From NCBI GenBank assembly GCA_000153145.1, contig CH672415.1, forward strand, positions 251,854 to 315,853: DNA of 64,000 bases, in the 5' to 3' direction. Shown piece after piece: positions 24,610 to 33,114 of the stretch (its first letter is position 1; every line of letters begins with the position of its first letter). The notes under the pieces were generated by a model. It was not told where the DNA came from, searched no databases, and saw nothing but the letters and a program-made list of their open reading frames with translations. This stretch comes from a marine actinobacterium PHSC20C1 (GTDB lineage: Bacteria; Actinomycetota; Actinomycetes; Actinomycetales; Microbacteriaceae). The position numbers and the translations under genes were made by a program.

Positions 24610-25199
24610 ACGGAGACGGACTCGGCAAGTACGCGCTTGACGACGCGCGCCATTGCTGCTCCGGCTGCAATGGTGTCGCCGGCATATCCGCCAGCTAGCG
24701 CGCCGTCTTTTGCGAGCATGAGTTCGTCTGCGGCGTCACCGGCGAACGGGTGGCCCGCGCCACGCATTAGTTCGTACAGCGTTTCGTTGTACCAGTCGCG
24801 GTGCTCAGCGATCAGCACGCGCACGGGATGTGTGGGGGAGGGGAACTCGGCAACAACGTTAAGGAACGGGCATCCGCGGAAGTCGCTCTTGGTGAGTTTA
24901 GCGGCAATACTCTCTAGCAGCCCAAGGACGGCGTCGTGAGGGGACGCGGCGCCTTCAATGATCGACTGCACTTGAGCCTCTGTAGCTGCTCGGCGGCTTT
25001 TGACGTACTCGAGAATCAAGTTGTCTTTTGAGCGGTAGTGCTTATAGAAAGTAGCTTTCGTCACGCTCGATTGCGCAATGATGCGGTCTACTCCGACGTT
25101 CAATATGCCGTCTTGGTAAAAAAGTTGGTTGGCCGTGTCGAGGATGCGACCTTTGGCCGGAGCGCGCTGTGCGGTCTCTGGTGTCTCAAATACCATCAC
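24606..25199 (-). CDS. TetR/AcrR-family transcriptional regulator
   Basis: 197 aa. N-terminal TetR helix-turn-helix at about 17-63: ILDTANQLFYQDGILNVGVDRI then SVTKATFYKHYRSKDNLI. The C-terminal ligand domain contains a conserved Cys-Pro (GCPFLNVVAEF), seen in a TetR subgroup. It starts at GTG 25199 or ATG 25196, both served by AAGGAG (complement 25207-25212). Upstream lies the hairpin array, which on this strand would form its 5' leader. Confidence 0.9.
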   Translation of the reverse strand: MMVFETPETAQRAPAKGRILDTANQLFYQDGILNVGVDRIIAQSSVTKATFYKHYRSKDNLILEYVKSRRAATEAQVQSIIEGAASPHDAVLGLLESIAAKLTKSDFRGCPFLNVVAEFPSPTHPVRVLIAEHRDWYNETLYELMRGAGHPFAGDAADELMLAKDGALAGGYAGDTIAAGAAMARVVKRVLAESVSV

Positions 25200-25213
25200 A
25201 GCGCACTCCTTCC

Positions 25214-25431
25214 GGGGGAGATTCGGATCAGGAACGGTTCCCCACTAGTTGCATCGCTAGATTTCGGGATCAAGCGATGCGGTTGTGATACACAACCCGG
25301 TTCGGGTCCGGGTTGTGTGGTTATGGATCATCACTAGGTTCGGGTCCCAGTGATGGGTTGTCGGCTTCGGGTGCCTAAAAAGAACTGTAGCACATGAGGA
25401 CATACAGACAAGTCTGTCTGTCCTCTTTTTT
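25214..25431 (+). ncRNA. Candidate structured RNA: tandem hairpins with identical TTCGGG(T) loops plus terminator
   Basis: Hairpin 1: 25251-25262 with 25269-25280 (11 of 12 pairs), loop TTCGGG. Hairpin 2: 25290-25300 with 25308-25318 (11 of 11), loop TTCGGGT. Hairpin 3: 25329-25338 with 25346-25355 (9 of 10), loop TTCGGGT. Hairpin 4: 25363-25365 with 25373-25375 (3 pairs), loop TTCGGGT. A shorter GAT-TCGG-ATC element at 25220-25229 may be a fifth copy. Stem sequences differ while pairing and loop are kept, as expected of an RNA motif. A terminator on the + strand (25397-25431) closes the array. The promoter is unclear; TACCAT at 25191-25196 is a weak -10 candidate. A role as leader of the minus-strand tetR gene is the main alternative. 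Confidence 0.5.
25397..25431 (+). terminator. Intrinsic terminator closing the hairpin array
   Basis: A 13-bp stem (25397-25409 with 25412-25424, one mismatch) with a 2-nt apex is followed by C and six T. It is oriented for the + strand only. The M16 peptidase gene downstream has its own start-proximal promoter, so this stop belongs to an upstream + strand transcript. Confidence 0.8.
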
Positions 25432-25510
25432 CCTCCCCAATTTGGGGGACGGCCCACACACAGCAGACACCCAGCGGACTGCGAGTCGATAATGACGTAG
25501 GCTCATAGCG

Positions 25511-26881
25511 ATGATCGACGCTGTAACGCTTCCTCTAGACCTTCCCGAACTGTCGTTCACCGCAACCGGCGACAGTCTCGTTCGCAGGACCGTATTGCCG
25601 AGTGGCGTACGTATCCTCAGCGAACAAGTGCCCGGTGCGCGCAGCGCGACTGTCGGCTATTGGGTAGCCGCTGGTTCGCGCGACGAGCTCACCGGCACCT
25701 TCGGTGCAACCCACTTCCTAGAGCACTTGCTTTTCAAAGGAACACCGTCGCGCTCGGCCCTCGATATTGCGGTCAGCTTTGATGCGGTTGGTGGCGAACA
25801 CAACGCGATGACGGCCAAGGAATACACCTGCTACTACGCGAAGGTGCAAGACATTGACTTGCCCATGGCGATTGAAGTCATCGGCGACATGCTGACGTCG
25901 AGCTTGATCGATCCCACAGAATTCTCGAACGAGCGCGGGGTGATTCTCGAAGAACTCGCCATGGCCGACGACGATCCGACCGACGTGGCCAGCGAACGCT
26001 TCTTTGAAGCAGTTTTCGGTGATCATCCGCTTGGCCGTCCGATTGGCGGCAGTCCAGAGACAATTAATGCCATCTCGAGGGACTCTGTCGTCGCGCACTA
26101 CCGGGGAAACTACCGGCCGCAGGACCTCGTGATTACCGTCGCCGGTGCCGTTGATCACGACGTGCTCGTTGCTGCGGTCACGGCGTGCTTGGTTGCCGCC
26201 GGATGGGACCTTTCGCTCTACGCGGCCCCCGTTGCTCGACGCGAGAGAACAGCGGCCGTCCCTTCGGCTATTGGCTCACCAGTCCAGAGCCTTCACGTGA
26301 CACCCCGGCCCATCGAACAGGCAAACATCATTGCCGGTGTCGAAGGACTATCGGCCACTGACGAGCGGCGCGCAACGCTCACGGTTCTTAACTCGATCCT
26401 CGGCAGCGGAATGTCATCGCGCTTGTTTCAAGAGGTGCGAGAAAAGCGTGGACTCGCGTACTCGGTGTACTCGTTTGCTCCGAGCTACTCTGATGCTGGA
26501 GTCTTCGGAATCTATGCCGGATGCTCCCCAGCAAAGTCGGCACAGGTTACCGAGCTCATGCTCGAAGAATTCACCAAGCTCGGCGCAGCCCCCGTAACCG
26601 ACGAAGAAATTAGCCGAGCAGTGGGGCAATTGCGAGGCGCTTCTGCTCTCGCTCTTGAAGATTCTGACTCTCGGATGTCTCGACTCGGTCGAAGTGAACT
26701 GACACTCGGCGAATTTGTAGACCTCGACACCTCAATCGCACGGATTTCGGCGGTCACTGCCGACGGAATCCAAGAACTTGCTCGCGAACTCTCTTCGCGC
26801 CCGCTGTCCATTGCGGCAGTCGGTGCGGTCGACGATGAGATGTTTTCCGGGCTTACTCTCGGCAGCGCCGCCCAGAGTTAG
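25511..26881 (+). CDS. M16-family zinc metallopeptidase (mitochondrial-processing-peptidase-like)
   Basis: 456 aa. The inverted zinc motif HFLEH (H68, E71, H72) is present, and the third ligand is the Glu pair at 147-148 in RGVILEELAM. The C-terminal half has REKRGLAYSVYSF, the substrate-binding RY-like segment of the family. Relatives in Gram-positive bacteria (YmxG/PepR type) are encoded next to pnp and dapB; the substrate is unknown. TAGGCT at 25498-25503 is 7 nt before the ATG, implying a leaderless mRNA. Confidence 0.92.
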   Translation: MIDAVTLPLDLPELSFTATGDSLVRRTVLPSGVRILSEQVPGARSATVGYWVAAGSRDELTGTFGATHFLEHLLFKGTPSRSALDIAVSFDAVGGEHNAMTAKEYTCYYAKVQDIDLPMAIEVIGDMLTSSLIDPTEFSNERGVILEELAMADDDPTDVASERFFEAVFGDHPLGRPIGGSPETINAISRDSVVAHYRGNYRPQDLVITVAGAVDHDVLVAAVTACLVAAGWDLSLYAAPVARRERTAAVPSAIGSPVQSLHVTPRPIEQANIIAGVEGLSATDERRATLTVLNSILGSGMSSRLFQEVREKRGLAYSVYSFAPSYSDAGVFGIYAGCSPAKSAQVTELMLEEFTKLGAAPVTDEEISRAVGQLRGASALALEDSDSRMSRLGRSELTLGEFVDLDTSIARISAVTADGIQELARELSSRPLSIAAVGAVDDEMFSGLTLGSAAQS

Positions 26882-26899
26882 ATCAACAAAGGAATGGTG

Positions 26900-27502
26900 A
26901 TGGCTCACTACCTGTACCTCGTGCGTCACGGCGAGCAGCAAGATGCAGAATACGGATTGCCTGACGGCCCGCTTTCTGGCAGGGGAACGCGGCAAGCGAC
27001 CGCAATTTCAGAACGACTGAGTGGTGTGCCGTTCACTCGCGCTTTCCATTCGCCGCTGCAGCGTGCTGCCGAAACAGCAGCAATCATGACCGGGCGGATG
27101 CCGGCGCTCGAGTCTCAGCCAACGACGCTACTGATGGATTGCATCCCGAGTGGACCGACGGCAGATATGCCGTCGGCGTTCGAGCAATTTTTTGGTTCAG
27201 TAACTCCAGAAGAAATCGACGCCGGACAAGCGCAGATGGAGGATGCTGTCGCTGAGTTCCTGACTCCAGCACGCGAAGACCGACACGATCTACTCATCAC
27301 TCACAACTTCGTGATCGCCTGGTTTGTGCGCGAGGTTCTTGGGGGCGAACAGTGGCGCTGGTTGGGCCTCAACCAGGCTAATTGCGGGCTGACGATCATC
27401 CGGGTCCGCAGTCGAAAGCCCCCAGTGCTCGTAACCTACAACGACCTTGGGCATTTGCCAGCAGAGTTGCGCACAGGGCTACCGGAAGAGCAGCCCTACT
27501 AA
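26900..27502 (+). CDS. Histidine phosphatase family protein
   Basis: 200 aa. LVRHGEQ is the phosphoacceptor RHG motif; HSPLQRAAETA contains the second conserved Arg, and LLITHNFVIAWFV the distal catalytic His. The family includes phosphoglycerate mutases and broad phosphatases; the substrate cannot be told. ATG 26900 was chosen because AAAGGA (26888-26893) lies 6 nt before it; ATG 26894 abuts that site. It follows the M16 gene by 18 nt, probably cotranscribed, and its stop overlaps the convergent GNAT gene. Confidence 0.88.
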   Translation: MAHYLYLVRHGEQQDAEYGLPDGPLSGRGTRQATAISERLSGVPFTRAFHSPLQRAAETAAIMTGRMPALESQPTTLLMDCIPSGPTADMPSAFEQFFGSVTPEEIDAGQAQMEDAVAEFLTPAREDRHDLLITHNFVIAWFVREVLGGEQWRWLGLNQANCGLTIIRVRSRKPPVLVTYNDLGHLPAELRTGLPEEQPY

Positions 27503-27957
27503 ACGAGTACCTTGCGATACCAGGTCGTCGCGTTGGGATTATCGTTGTACGGCTCACACGTCTCGAAGCCACTCGATCGATAGAGTCCACCGGCCGCTGC
27601 CAGGCTCTCGTTGGTGTCGAGCACTAGCTCCGACGCGCCCCACTCGTGGGCTCGCTGTTCTAGTTCGGCTAAAAGCTGACGCCCGAGGCCTGTGCCGCGG
27701 CCGTCGGGCCGTACCCACAAGTGCTTGATTTCGAAGCGACCGGAGTCGAGTTGTCGGATGCCACCACAGCCGAGTGTTCGGCCTGCGTCTTCAACTAAAA
27801 GGAACACTCCGCGAGGTGGCTCGAATTGATCGCTCGCTGGAAAGTTTGTGACGTATCCGGAAGGCGTGGGGAACGATTCCGCCCGGTAGCTGAAGTACTC
27901 AGTGAGAAGTGCGTGGGCAAGGGCATCTGTTACGGGGACGGCGCGAAACTGTGACAC
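27499..27957 (-). CDS. GNAT-family N-acetyltransferase
   Basis: 152 aa. The acetyl-CoA-binding motif is LWVRPDGRGTGLGRQLLAEL, followed by ELVLDTNESLAAAGGLYRSSGFE, the usual GNAT end. Acceptor unknown. GTG 27957 is preferred because TACTGT (complement 27964-27969) lies exactly 6 nt before it, the leaderless pattern; a TTG at 27996 is the alternative. It overlaps the end of the histidine phosphatase gene by 4 nt. Confidence 0.88.
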   Translation of the reverse strand: MSQFRAVPVTDALAHALLTEYFSYRAESFPTPSGYVTNFPASDQFEPPRGVFLLVEDAGRTLGCGGIRQLDSGRFEIKHLWVRPDGRGTGLGRQLLAELEQRAHEWGASELVLDTNESLAAAGGLYRSSGFETCEPYNDNPNATTWYRKVLV

Positions 27958-28027
27958 AGAACCACAGTAGTCGCGCCCGTAGCCGTGGGCAGTCAACGCT
28001 GCTGCTCAGGGTTGGTAGATTTGAACA

Positions 28028-28783
28028 ATGACAACGAAAGTAGCGGTAGTAGGCGCGACCGGTCGCATGGGTAGATACATCAGTGGTGTGATCGAGGCTG
28101 CAACCGACTTTTCTCTTGTCGCGAAGCTGAGTTCGCGTTCTGAGCTCAGTGAAATGCTTATCGCCGACGTTGTCGTGGACGTCACGGCGCCAAGCATTTC
28201 GCCTTCCGTGGTTGAGTTTGCAACCTCTAACGGCAAGAGCGTTCTCGTGGGTACGTCTGGGTGGAGCGAAGATCGGATTCAGGGCGTGAAAACTGCACTC
28301 CTGGAGACCCCGGATCTCGGCGTCATCTTCATCCCCAATTTTTCCCTTGGCTCTGCCTTGGCGACATCGTTTGCTGCTGCAGCTGCTCGTTACTTCGACT
28401 CCATCGAGATCATCGAAGGCCATCACGCGGGCAAAGTCGATTCGCCGTCAGGCACCGCGGTGCGCACCGCGGAGTTGATGGCGGATGCTCGCAGTGAGCG
28501 CGGCCCTGTTGCTGCACCGCACGTAGATCAGCGTGCTCGTGGCGAGCAAGTCGCGGGGATCCCTGTTCACAGCCTGCGCATGACAGGGATAATTGCTCAG
28601 CAACAGGTAATTTTTGGTGGGCCGGGCGAAGTGCTGACTCTTGACCACCGCACAATGTCTCAAGAATCGTACGAGGCAGGAATTCTCCTCGGATTGCGTG
28701 CTCTCCCTAGTGCGCGCGGCGTGACTGTTGGTCTTGATCAGCTCATAGACCTCTCACCGAGCGGTAGCGTGGAAAACGCATGA
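28028..28783 (+). CDS. dapB: 4-hydroxy-tetrahydrodipicolinate reductase
   Basis: 251 aa. Second committed enzyme of the diaminopimelate/lysine pathway, reducing the DapA product with NAD(P)H. The nucleotide-binding GATGRMG is at residues 9-15. The catalytic segment EGHHAGKVDSPSGTA has H132, H133 and K136. TAGATT at 28016-28021 lies 6 nt before the ATG with no Shine-Dalgarno sequence: leaderless. Its stop overlaps the next gene as ATGA, so the two are translationally coupled. dapA and dapF are also in this window. Confidence 0.96.
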   Translation: MTTKVAVVGATGRMGRYISGVIEAATDFSLVAKLSSRSELSEMLIADVVVDVTAPSISPSVVEFATSNGKSVLVGTSGWSEDRIQGVKTALLETPDLGVIFIPNFSLGSALATSFAAAAARYFDSIEIIEGHHAGKVDSPSGTAVRTAELMADARSERGPVAAPHVDQRARGEQVAGIPVHSLRMTGIIAQQQVIFGGPGEVLTLDHRTMSQESYEAGILLGLRALPSARGVTVGLDQLIDLSPSGSVENA

Positions 28784-29235
28784 AGACTCGCATCGCTGCC
28801 CTCGTAATGGTGGGGCTCCTCGCCCTCTATCTCCTGTTCGTGATCAACTACTCGCTCATCCTCATCGGTACCGCGATCCCCATTGCTCAAGTAATGGGCT
28901 GGGCGCTGCTCGTTCTTCCGCTCATCGGCTTTTGGGCACTAGCAGCGGAACTGGCGTTCATCTTTAGGGCAGAGCGACTACTAAACTCCCTCCGCACTGA
29001 GGGCGCATTGCCTGACGAAGTTGACGAGCGTCGACCGAGCGGTCGCCCAGACCCTGAAGCAGCGGATCGTGCCTTCGGACGCTACCGTGAAGAGGTCGAG
29101 ACTGACCCTGAATCGTGGCGTGCGTGGTTGCGATTGGGGCTCGCTTATGACGCCAGTGGCGACCGGAGTCGAGCCCGATGGGCAACCCGCCGGGCAATCT
29201 CGCTGTCACGCTCTTCGGCAAAAAAGTCGGCCTAG
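28780..29235 (+). CDS. Small membrane protein with a TPR-like tail
   Basis: 151 aa. Two N-terminal membrane helices (about 5-27 and 33-63) are followed by a charged linker and one helix pair resembling a tetratricopeptide unit (DPESWRAWLRLGLAYDASGDRSRARWATRRAI). It overlaps dapB by 4 nt (ATGA), a coupling conserved in actinobacterial dapB neighbourhoods as far as I recall. Function unknown. Confidence 0.8.
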   Translation: MKTRIAALVMVGLLALYLLFVINYSLILIGTAIPIAQVMGWALLVLPLIGFWALAAELAFIFRAERLLNSLRTEGALPDEVDERRPSGRPDPEAADRAFGRYREEVETDPESWRAWLRLGLAYDASGDRSRARWATRRAISLSRSSAKKSA

Positions 29236-29276
29236 CCGAACATTTGGCGCTGCTGAGAGCTGAGTGATGCGCGGGT

Positions 29277-30176
29277 TCAGTCGGCGAATTCGTCAATCGC
29301 TTGTTCGATTGTGCGGTGCCGAAACGTGAATCCCGTGTCAATCAGAGTTTCGGGGTGCACGTTTTCGTCGACCAAGATCAGATCTTTGCCGGCATCGCCA
29401 AGCATCCGTAGTGCAAACTCGGGTACTGCTAGCCAGTGGGGTCGTGCCAGCGATTGTGCGAGCGTTTTCGTTACGGTCGAGGCGGTTGCCGGAGTTGGTC
29501 CGATGAGGGAAACGACGCCGCTGAATTCACTGCGCAATAGATGGATGATTGCCGCGGCTTCATCGTGCAGGCTGATCCAGGGCCAGTACTGGTTTCCGCT
29601 ACCAAGACGGCTACCGAGTCCGAAGCGGGTAAGCAGGTTGAGCGGCGTGAATGCTCCACCTTCTCCGACTACTATCCCGGTGCGGAAGATCACGAGACGC
29701 GTGCTCGAGGGGGTAAGGCGTGCCGCCTGTTCCCACGCATCAACAACATCGCTCAGGAATCCGGTTCCGCGGGCTGAGTCATCAGTCAATACTTCTCCGG
29801 GCCGACTTCCAAAGTAGCCAACTGCAGATCCGCTGAGGAAGGCGGCGGGGGGAGTCTTCGAGCGGCGAATCGCCTCGGCGATCGTGCGAGTTCCGTCGAC
29901 TCGGGAGCGCAAAATTTCACGCTTATAACCGGGGGTCCACGGCAACCTGCCCGTGCTTGCACCGGCCAGATTGATGACGACGTCTGCCAGTTGGATCGCT
30001 CGCTCGTCGACGATCCCTGCGTGTGGATCCCAATGAAATTCGCTAGCCGTACGGGGTTCGCGACGAACAAGACGCAACACGTCGAAACCGTCAGCCTCAA
30101 GCTGCGCTACGAGTTCTGTGCCGATGTATCCTGATGCGCCGCCGACGAGAACTCGGGTGGGCATCGGCTCATTCAC
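29277..30176 (-). CDS. TIGR01777-family NAD-dependent epimerase/oxidoreductase (YfcH-like)
   Basis: 299 aa extended short-chain dehydrogenase. GGASGYIGTELVAQLEADGF binds the dinucleotide; DVVINLAGAS and SGSAVGYFGSRPGE are family hallmarks; the C-terminal DUF1731-like segment (LAVPEFALRMLGDAGKDLILVDENVHPETL) confirms TIGR01777. Biochemical role unknown. It starts at GTG 30176, 2 nt after the stop of the OsmC-like gene upstream on the same strand, so the two form an operon; ATG 30164 is an alternative. Confidence 0.9.
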   Translation of the reverse strand: MNEPMPTRVLVGGASGYIGTELVAQLEADGFDVLRLVRREPRTASEFHWDPHAGIVDERAIQLADVVINLAGASTGRLPWTPGYKREILRSRVDGTRTIAEAIRRSKTPPAAFLSGSAVGYFGSRPGEVLTDDSARGTGFLSDVVDAWEQAARLTPSSTRLVIFRTGIVVGEGGAFTPLNLLTRFGLGSRLGSGNQYWPWISLHDEAAAIIHLLRSEFSGVVSLIGPTPATASTVTKTLAQSLARPHWLAVPEFALRMLGDAGKDLILVDENVHPETLIDTGFTFRHRTIEQAIDEFAD

Positions 30177-30178
30177 CG

Positions 30179-30604
30179 TTACGCCAAGCTTGCTTCAAGG
30201 GTGATCGAGACGCCGGTCAGCGCACGCGAGACTGGGCAGCCTTCTTTGGCTTCGTTCGCGAGTCGTTGAAAGTCATCCTCGCTGAGGCCGGAAACTTTGG
30301 CACTAACGAGGAGGTGGCTTCCCGTGATTCCCTCGGCTGGATCAAACGTAACGGCGGCGGTGACTTGGAGGCTCTCAGCCGGAGTCCCGTTGCTCGCGAG
30401 CCCATTTGAGAACGCCATAGCGAAGCACGCAGAATGCGCAGCGCCAAGCAGTTCTTCAGGGTTTGTGGTCGACTCTTGGCCTTCTGACCGTGCAGCCCAG
30501 GTAACTGGGAATTCGGCAGCATCCGAGGAATCTAGCGATGTCGTTCCCTTGCCACTAAACAGGTCACCAAACCAGAGTGTTGTTGCTTCGCTTGTAACAG
30601 GCAT
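30179..30604 (-). CDS. OsmC-family peroxiredoxin
   Basis: 141 aa. OsmC/Ohr proteins reduce organic hydroperoxides using a Cys pair. Here the first Cys is in NPEELLGAAHSACFAMAF and the second in EAKEGCPVSRAL, with the activating Arg near the N-terminus. The (N)PEELL-A-A-H-A-x-C pattern fits the OsmC rather than the Ohr branch. ATG 30604 follows AAAGGA by 6 nt. First gene of an operon with the TIGR01777 oxidoreductase; divergent from thyA. Confidence 0.92.
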   Translation of the reverse strand: MPVTSEATTLWFGDLFSGKGTTSLDSSDAAEFPVTWAARSEGQESTTNPEELLGAAHSACFAMAFSNGLASNGTPAESLQVTAAVTFDPAEGITGSHLLVSAKVSGLSEDDFQRLANEAKEGCPVSRALTGVSITLEASLA

Positions 30605-30700
30605 TGCCGTTCCTTTCGTCGGGCTCAACACTATGCGCTGACTGAGCGACGCGCATGAGAAACCCGTGTGAAGGAGCGCACAGCCAGTACTATCAACTCG

Positions 30701-31506
30701 ATGGCTTCTACGATCGCAACCCCTTACGAAGACCTGTTGCGCGACACTCTCGCGAACGGTGTGCACAAGAGTGATCGCACGGGCACGGGCACGCGTAGCG
30801 TGTTCGGTCGCCAGTTGCGATTCAACCTCGCTGAAGGTTTCCCCCTCATCACGACTAAACGCGTGCATTTCAAGTCAATCGCCTACGAGCTGTTGTGGTT
30901 TCTACGCGGCGAAAGCAATGTGTCCTGGTTACGCGATAACGGCGTGACTATTTGGAACGAGTGGGCAGACGAAGATGGCGAGCTCGGCCCGGTCTACGGC
31001 GTTCAGTGGCGCTCGTGGCCGACTCCGTCTGGCGAACAAATTGATCAGATTTCCGAAGTAATTGATCAGATCAAGACCAATCCAGACTCGCGTCGGTTGA
31101 TCGTTTCAGCGTGGAACCCGGCGGATATCCCGCAGATGGCGCTCGCGCCGTGTCACGCGTTCTTTCAGTTCTACGTTGCCAACGGCAAGCTCTCGTGCCA
31201 GCTATATCAACGAAGCGCAGACCTGTTCTTGGGCGTGCCCTTCAACATCGCGAGTTATGCCCTACTCACCCACATGGTGGCAGAGCAGACAGGACTTGAG
31301 GTCGGAGATTTTGTGTGGACTGGTGGCGATTGCCACATCTACGACAACCACATCGAGCAGGTCACCGAGCAACTCACGCGCGAACCATTCGGTCCGCCTC
31401 GGCTCGCCATCAGCTCAACTCCCGATAGCGTCTTCGGCTACGCCTTTGAAGACTTCGAGATCGTCGACTACGAACATCACCCTGCAATCAAAGCTCCGGT
31501 AGCGGT

Positions 31507-31510
<4 letters not shown>
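30701..31510 (+). CDS. thyA: Thymidylate synthase
   Basis: 269 aa. Converts dUMP to dTMP with methylene-tetrahydrofolate, yielding dihydrofolate that the next gene recycles. Active-site Cys at C151 in [36 protein letters not shown] and [24 protein letters not shown] are family blocks. ATG 30701 matches the E. coli start. TACTAT at 30688-30693 is 7 nt before it and there is no usable Shine-Dalgarno sequence, so it is probably leaderless. Its stop overlaps folA (GTGA). Confidence 0.97.
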
Positions 31511-32037
<527 letters not shown>

Positions 32038-32046
32038 CCTAGAGGG

Positions 32047-33021
32047 GTGTCTACAGTGAATCCATTTGGTCAAGTACTCGTCGCGCTCATCACGCCATTC
32101 ACCGCTGAGGGTGAAGTCAACTGGGGCGATGTCGAAAAGCATATCGACGACGTGATCAGTGCGGGTGCCGACGGAATCGTCGTCACTGGCACCACCGGTG
32201 AAACAAGTACGCTCACCGATCCTGAGAAAATCAAGCTCGTTGAGGTCGCAAAGTCAGTCTCTGCAGGCCGCGCCAAGATCATCACCGGTGGCGGTTCGAA
32301 TGAGACGGCGCATGCCATCGAACTGTACAAGGCGAGTGAGAAGGCCGGTGCAGACGGCGTGATGTTCGTCACGCCTTACTACAACAAGCCGACTCAGGCC
32401 GGCGTGCTCACCCACTTCAGAATGCTGGCCGATGCCACTGACTTGCCGGCAATTCTCTATGACATTCCCGGCCGCACTGGTGTGCCGATCATGTACGAAA
32501 CGATTCTTCGTGCGGCGAAACACCCCAACATCCTTGCGGTGAAAGATGCCAAGGGCGATTTCAGCGAAGTGAGCCGCGTGCTCAACCAGACTGACCTCAT
32601 GTATTTCTCGGGTGACGATGCCAATGTGTTGCCGCATTTGGCAATCGGTGCAACGGGATTGATCGGCGTTACAGCAAACATTGCTCCCGCCCCGTACCGA
32701 GTTATCGTCGACGCAGTGAACGCAGGCGATCTGGCTACGGCCACGGCAGCGCATCAAGCGCTTGAGCCTCTCGTTCGCGCCGCGATGACGCACGTTCCAG
32801 GCACCGTCGCAGCAAAGTACATTCTTCACGGCCTTGGTCGAATCTCAAGCCCTCGTGTTCGACTTCCGCTCGTCGGTCCAGAAGAATCTGAAGCCGCTCA
32901 GATCGAAGATGAGCTTGCGCTCGTCACCGGTATCAAGGGTCTTGACCTCACCAATTTTCGCCCTGACCGCAATGCAGCAGCGGGTGGAGCGCTCCCTAAA
33001 GTTGCGGGAGCAACCCGCTAG
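32047..33021 (+). CDS. dapA: 4-hydroxy-tetrahydrodipicolinate synthase
   Basis: 324 aa (E. coli 292; the extra is mostly C-terminal). Condenses pyruvate with aspartate semialdehyde. Schiff-base lysine is K166 in AVKDAKGD, with Y138 in ILYDIPGRTG and GTTGE at 48-52. GTG 32047 lies 6 nt after TAGCCT (32035-32040) and is probably a leaderless start; GTG 32056, 9 nt after AGAGGG, is the alternative. It is followed by rnj, a common actinobacterial order. Confidence 0.95.
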   Translation: MSTVNPFGQVLVALITPFTAEGEVNWGDVEKHIDDVISAGADGIVVTGTTGETSTLTDPEKIKLVEVAKSVSAGRAKIITGGGSNETAHAIELYKASEKAGADGVMFVTPYYNKPTQAGVLTHFRMLADATDLPAILYDIPGRTGVPIMYETILRAAKHPNILAVKDAKGDFSEVSRVLNQTDLMYFSGDDANVLPHLAIGATGLIGVTANIAPAPYRVIVDAVNAGDLATATAAHQALEPLVRAAMTHVPGTVAAKYILHGLGRISSPRVRLPLVGPEESEAAQIEDELALVTGIKGLDLTNFRPDRNAAAGGALPKVAGATR

Positions 33022-33114
33022 CTTCACTGGCGAGGGGTAGGCTTTGGCTAGGGCGTGGCCCACATTTTTCGCACGGGGGCTAACGGCCCCACACATCTAA
33101 CTGCAAGGTACTGA

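Noticed and set aside
25251-25375. Hairpin array interpreted as TetR operators
   Set aside because: The palindromes differ in sequence from one another and share only the loop, whereas operator copies would share the arms.
25251-25375. Array interpreted as ANTAR-binding tandem hexaloops or 6C RNA
   Set aside because: Loops start with T rather than the A needed for ANTAR, and lack the run of cytosines that defines 6C.
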